Assembly (NCBI GenBank): GCA_014380505.1 | Contig: JACMJT010000006.1 | Span: 1-8,335 of the forward strand | DNA from: Hyphomicrobiales bacterium | GTDB lineage: Bacteria > Pseudomonadota > Alphaproteobacteria > Rhizobiales > Aestuariivirgaceae | Length of the DNA: 8,335 nt | Direction: 5' to 3' | Shown here: positions 5,359 through 8,335 of the stretch, one piece after another | Position numbering within the stretch: position 1 is the first letter of the stretch | Layout: the number at the start of each line of letters is the position of its first letter | Position numbers and translations under genes: made by a program | Notes under the pieces: generated by a model | Databases searched by the model: none | What the model was told of the DNA's origin: nothing | The model's input: only the letters and a program-made list of their open reading frames with translations

Positions 5359-6018
5359 ATGATCGACTGGTCCGGCTACATAGGCTTGATCCTTGAAGGC
5401 GCGCTGGTGACCGTCAAGCTCACGCTGATGGGATCGGTGCTGGCGCTGGTCATGGCGTTTCTCGCAGGGCTCGGACGGCTTTCCCGGCATGTCGCCGTGC
5501 GGGCGCTGGCCACCACCTATATCGAATTCTTCCGCGGCACTTCGATTTTCGTCCAGCTGTTCTGGGCCTACTTCGTACTGCCATTCTTCGGCATCACATT
5601 GACGCCGTTACAGGCGGGAGTACTGGCGCTTGGGCTCAACGTCGGAGCTTATGGTGCTGAAGTGGTGCGGGGAGCGGTCAAATCCATCGGCCGCGAACAG
5701 CATGAAGCCTGCATCGCGCTCAACTTCAATCGCTGGCAATCGATGCGCCACATCATCCTACCGCAGGCGCTGCTGCTGATGCTGCCGACATTCGGCAACA
5801 ATGCAATCGAGCTTTTGAAGGCGACGGCGGTGGTCTCGCTGATATCGCTGACCGACATGACGTTTCAAGCACAGGTGGTGCGGGCGCAAACCGGCAATAC
5901 GCTGGTGCCCTTCGCCACCATTCTGGTTCTCTATTTCGCCATGGCCTGCGTCATTTCATACGGGGTGCGCGGCCTTGAGCGCCGGATGGCGCGTGGCCTT
6001 GACGGGGTCAGGGCCTGA
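5359..6018 (+). CDS. ehuC: Ectoine/hydroxyectoine ABC transporter permease EhuC
   Basis: This 219-residue inner-membrane protein of the HisM/GlnP (PAAT) permease family has about five membrane helices. It opens with WSGYIGLILEGALVTVKLTL, and then has the family motif EFFRGTSIFVQLFW (about 56-69). The cytoplasmic EAA loop that docks the ATPase runs from EVVRGAVKSIGREQHEA through LNFNRWQ to ILPQA (about 101-137). The EAA-G signature appears as EACIALN, with Asn at the position usually occupied by Gly. It pairs with EhuD to form the channel. ATG 5359 is chosen because it directly follows a leader ORF; GTG 5344 would add five residues with no better ribosome-binding site. The 108-base gap after ehuB, holding a strong hairpin, contrasts with the tight spacing to ehuD (two bases). 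Substrate is inferred from EhuB and context. Confidence 0.9.
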   Translation: MIDWSGYIGLILEGALVTVKLTLMGSVLALVMAFLAGLGRLSRHVAVRALATTYIEFFRGTSIFVQLFWAYFVLPFFGITLTPLQAGVLALGLNVGAYGAEVVRGAVKSIGREQHEACIALNFNRWQSMRHIILPQALLLMLPTFGNNAIELLKATAVVSLISLTDMTFQAQVVRAQTGNTLVPFATILVLYFAMACVISYGVRGLERRMARGLDGVRA

Positions 6019-6020
6019 CC

Positions 6021-6677
6021 ATGGAATGGGACTGGAATTTCGTCTGGCAGATTTTTCCCACCCTTGTCGAGGGTGTGAAGATCACCATTCTGGCCACGTT
6101 GCTCGGCTCGATCCTGGCGGCGATTGTGGGACTTGGCATCGCGTTGCTGCGGCGGTCGCCGAACAGGTTGATTTCGCGCCCCGTTGGCTTCGTCGCGGAA
6201 TTCATTCGCGGCACGCCCTTGCTGGTGCAGCTCTATTTCATCTTTTACGTGCTGCCTGACGCGGGGATCACGCTGGCGCCGCTGGTCGCGGGCGTGATCG
6301 GTCTTGGCCTGCACTACGGCACCTACACAGCCGAGGTTTACCGCGCCGGTATTGACAATGTGCCGCGCGGCCAGTGGGAGGCGGCGAAGGCCTGCAATCT
6401 CAACGCCGTGCAATGCTGGACGCGCATCATCCTGCCGCAGGCGCTGCCGCCGATGATCCCGGCGCTCGCCAACTATTTTATCGCGATGTTCAAGGAAACG
6501 CCGCTGCTGTCGGCGATCACCGTGCTCGAACTGATGAACCAGGCTAAGAGCGTCGCCAATTCGAGCTATCGCTACATCGAGCCGATTACACTGGTGGGCG
6601 CGTTCTTTCTTGCCATCAGTCTGGTGTCAGTGCTCATGCTGCGCTGGCTCGAGCGCCGCTACGGCCGGGTTGGGTAA
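6021..6677 (+). CDS. ehuD: Ectoine/hydroxyectoine ABC transporter permease EhuD
   Basis: This 218-residue second permease of the importer is of the same PAAT family as EhuC and similar in layout. About five membrane helices are visible, with EFIRGTPLLVQLYFIFYVLP (60-79) and an EAA loop GQWEAAKACNLNAVQCW (117-133) leading to IILPQALPP (136-144). As in EhuC, the EAA-G Gly is replaced by Asn. It ends in WLERRYGR, a common C-terminal pattern of these permeases. It starts two bases after the ehuC stop, with AGGG seven bases before the ATG, so the two subunits are probably translated in step. It should combine with EhuC as a heterodimer on an EhuA dimer. The eutA frame begins within three bases of its stop. 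Confidence 0.92.
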   Translation: MEWDWNFVWQIFPTLVEGVKITILATLLGSILAAIVGLGIALLRRSPNRLISRPVGFVAEFIRGTPLLVQLYFIFYVLPDAGITLAPLVAGVIGLGLHYGTYTAEVYRAGIDNVPRGQWEAAKACNLNAVQCWTRIILPQALPPMIPALANYFIAMFKETPLLSAITVLELMNQAKSVANSSYRYIEPITLVGAFFLAISLVSVLMLRWLERRYGRVG

Positions 6678-6691
6678 AATTGACAATTTTT
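6676..6691 (+). promoter_or_regulatory. AT-rich palindrome with a TTGACA box at the ehuD-eutA junction
   Basis: AAAATT-GAC-AATTTT (6676-6690) is a perfect 6-base-arm inverted repeat in otherwise GC-rich DNA. It overlaps the ehuD stop and the putative eutA TTG start. ATTGACAATTTTT (6679-6691) matches 10 of 13 positions of the ehuA-promoter repeat ATTGACATGATTT. No good -10 follows at 16-18 bases, so an internal promoter is not supported. An extra binding site is possible but unproven. Confidence 0.3.
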
Positions 6692-7468
6692 CCCGCAATT
6701 CAGGTGAGCAGATTGCGCCCGGTGCTGGATGACAGGCCCGTCAGCAAGCGAATTGGGCTGATCACTCTTGCGACCGACCACACGACGGAGCCGGACTATC
6801 ATCGCATGGTCGCGAGCAGCGGCATCGCCGTCTACGTCGCCCGCATCGCCTTTGCCAATCCGGTGACGCCGGAAAGCCTCCGCGCCATGCAGCCATTGCT
6901 AACGGAAGCAACTGCACTGATCCTGCCGGGCGAGGACCTTGACGCCATCTGCTATTCCTGCACGTCGGCTTCGGTGGTGATCGGCGACAAAGAGATTGAA
7001 GCGGCGATCTGGAAAGTTAAACCAGGCGTACCGGTTGTAACGCCGCCCGCCGCCGGTGTGCGGGGTTTGCGAGCACTGGGAGCGCGGCGGATCAGCGTTC
7101 TCACTCCCTACACGGTGGAAACGAGCCGGCCGATGGCCGGTTATTTCGCGGAAGCAGGTTTCGCCATCGAGAGCTTCACGTGTCTCAGTCTAAACGACGA
7201 CCGCGAGATGGCGCGGATCTCGCCGTCATCGCTTGCGGAACTGGCGGCGGGTGCGATGGCGCCCGGTGCCGAGGCCTTGTTTATCTCATGCACCTCGGTG
7301 CGGGCGGCGGGTATTGCACCTGCAATCGAGAAACTGATCGGCAAGCCGGTGGTTTCGAGCAATCTGGCGTCGGCGTGGAACTGCCTGCGTCTCTGCGGTG
7401 ATATCGCAATCCGCCCGGAACTGGGCCGGCTCATGACGCTGCCATTGACGGAAATGCGAGAAAAATGA
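6680..7468 (+). CDS. eutA: EutA, Asp/Glu racemase / arylmalonate decarboxylase-like ectoine catabolism protein
   Basis: This 262-residue cytoplasmic protein belongs to the Asp/Glu/hydantoin racemase superfamily, closest in pattern to maleate isomerase and arylmalonate decarboxylase. Two cysteine motifs expected of the catalytic pair are present: CYSCTSAS (91-98, probably Cys94) and SCTS (203-206, Cys204), with RPMAGYF and a late PVVSSNLASAWNCLRL segment. EutA is encoded in many ectoine-catabolism clusters. Together with EutB and EutC it has been proposed to convert 5-hydroxyectoine to ectoine, but its exact reaction is not firmly known. TTG 6680 is the longest start, three bases after ehuD; GTG 6704 and TTG 6713 are alternatives, and none has a clear Shine-Dalgarno, so translation may rely on coupling. 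The gene ends in ATGA, overlapping doeA by four bases. EutB and EutC are not in the window. Confidence 0.85.
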   Translation: MTIFPAIQVSRLRPVLDDRPVSKRIGLITLATDHTTEPDYHRMVASSGIAVYVARIAFANPVTPESLRAMQPLLTEATALILPGEDLDAICYSCTSASVVIGDKEIEAAIWKVKPGVPVVTPPAAGVRGLRALGARRISVLTPYTVETSRPMAGYFAEAGFAIESFTCLSLNDDREMARISPSSLAELAAGAMAPGAEALFISCTSVRAAGIAPAIEKLIGKPVVSSNLASAWNCLRLCGDIAIRPELGRLMTLPLTEMREK

Positions 7469-8335
7469 TCGAACCGAATTTGAAGTTTTCGCGTGGTGAA
7501 TATGCCGAGCGCCTTGCCAAGACGCGAAAGGCAATGGAGATCAAAGGTGTCGACCTTCTGATCATCAGCGATCCATCCAACATGGCGTGGCTGACGGGCT
7601 ATGATGGCTGGTCGTTCTATGTACACCAGGCGGTGATCGTGCCTCCGCAAAGGGAGCCCCTTTGGTATGGTCGGATGCAGGATGCCAATGGCGCCAAGCG
7701 CACCGCCTATCTCAGCCACGACAATATCGTCGGCTATGCCGACCGTTACGTGCAATCGACCGAGCGCCATCCCATGGACTTTCTGGCCAGCATTTTGGCC
7801 AGCCGCAAGTGGGACAAACTTGCGATCGGCGTCGAGATGGACAATTACTGGTTCTCCGCCGCGGCCTTTGCTTCGCTCACCAGGCATCTACCGAACGCAC
7901 GCTTCGCCGATGTGACCGCGCTGGTGAATTGGCAGCGCGCCATCAAGAGCCCGCAAGAACTCGATTATATGCGGAAGGCCGCGCGCATCGTTGAAGCGAT
8001 GCACGCCCGCATTACCGATAAGATCGAGGTTGGCATGAGGAAATGCGACCTTGTCGCGGAAATCTACGATGCCGGCCTTCGCGGCGTGGACGGGTTTGGC
8101 GGTGACTATCCGGCGATCGTGCCGCTGCTGCCCTCGGGAGTCGATGCATCAGCGCCCCATCTCACCTGGGACGACAAGCCGATGAAAAGCGGCGAAGGCA
8201 CGTTCTTCGAGGTCGCGGGCTGCTACAACCGCTATCACTGTCCGCTGTCGCGCACGGTTTTCCTGGGCAAGCCGACACAGGAATTCCTCGATGCCGAAAA
8301 GGCCACGCTGGAAGGCATGGACGCAGGGCTCGCCG
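7465..8335 (+). CDS. doeA: Ectoine hydrolase DoeA (EutD), 5' part
   Basis: The frame is open from ATG 7465 to the window end, giving 290 residues of a protein usually near 390-400. The first part (about 1-155) is a creatinase-like N-terminal domain (EYAERLAKTRKAMEIKGVDL, SNMAWLTGYDGWSFYVHQ). It is followed by a 'pita-bread' M24 domain beginning around QELDYMRKAARIVEAMH. In place of the metal-binding aspartate of true M24 peptidases stands Glu249 in GTFFEVAG, a feature of ectoine hydrolases. As I recall, an equivalent glutamate (about 255 in Halomonas EutD) acts as the nucleophile. DoeA opens ectoine to N-acetyl-2,4-diaminobutyrate, which DoeB then deacetylates. The 4-base ATGA overlap with eutA and the weak ribosome-binding site suggest translational coupling. 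The remaining part of the active site and any doeB lie beyond the window. Confidence 0.92.
   Translation, partial: MIEPNLKFSRGEYAERLAKTRKAMEIKGVDLLIISDPSNMAWLTGYDGWSFYVHQAVIVPPQREPLWYGRMQDANGAKRTAYLSHDNIVGYADRYVQSTERHPMDFLASILASRKWDKLAIGVEMDNYWFSAAAFASLTRHLPNARFADVTALVNWQRAIKSPQELDYMRKAARIVEAMHARITDKIEVGMRKCDLVAEIYDAGLRGVDGFGGDYPAIVPLLPSGVDASAPHLTWDDKPMKSGEGTFFEVAGCYNRYHCPLSRTVFLGKPTQEFLDAEKATLEGMDAGLA

Noticed and set aside
7141..7887. A 248-codon minus-strand open frame opposite eutA and doeA
   Set aside because: It is opposite two well-identified genes, crosses their junction, and shows no domain.
1..8335. CRISPR arrays, tRNA or rRNA genes, insertion-sequence ends
   Set aside because: I saw no regularly spaced repeat array, cloverleaf-like segment, rRNA-like stretch, transposase frame or terminal inverted repeats.

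Overview
The window looks like chromosome or megaplasmid DNA of an alphaproteobacterium, most likely a rhizobial-type member of the Hyphomicrobiales (Sinorhizobium/Mesorhizobium relatives). I infer this from the GC-rich codon use and from the match of gene order and protein motifs to the ehu/eut ectoine-uptake and ectoine-catabolism locus known from Sinorhizobium meliloti. I cannot name the species from sequence alone.

Layout. Positions 1-537 hold the 3' part of an EamA-type drug/metabolite transporter gene. Positions 575 to about 1996 (minus strand) hold two tandem, related, uncharacterised lipoprotein genes. This block is visibly AT-richer than its surroundings: I counted 27/60 GC at 721-780 and 29/60 at 1801-1860, against 44/60 at 4021-4080. 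The upstream copy seems to have lost one T in its signal-peptide region, so its lipobox is in frame but its natural ATG is not. From 2093 to the end everything reads on the plus strand: enuR (MocR/GntR-aminotransferase regulator), ehuA (ATPase), ehuB (binding protein), ehuC and ehuD (permeases), eutA (Asp/Glu-racemase-like) and the 5' part of doeA/eutD (ectoine hydrolase).

How it works together. EhuB captures ectoine or 5-hydroxyectoine in the periplasm, EhuCD with EhuA import it, and DoeA opens the ring to N-acetyl-2,4-diaminobutyrate. Products of this pathway act on the PLP-bearing EnuR to relieve repression. The EhuB sequence keeps, at one constant offset, the five ligand-contact residues I recall for S. 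meliloti EhuB. EnuR keeps the PLP lysine (K301).

Points of interest. (1) An 11-base identical motif, CATTGTCATGA, occurs in the enuR-ehuA gap and, inverted, over the enuR start codon. A one-mismatch copy of its last ten bases (ATTGTCATGA) lies exactly 22 bases downstream of the first site, over a TTGACA box. This is a candidate EnuR operator set implying autoregulation. (2) eutA overlaps doeA by 4 bases, with no eutB/eutC between them as in the S. meliloti order. (3) ehuB is flanked by two strong hairpins. (4) A 10-codon leader ORF with a strong Shine-Dalgarno sequence ends one base before the ehuC ATG. (5) The tandem lipoprotein pair is an uncharacterised family with one apparently frameshifted member. 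The ectoine system itself is known; the operator set, the unusual operon junctions and the lipoprotein pair are the less described parts.
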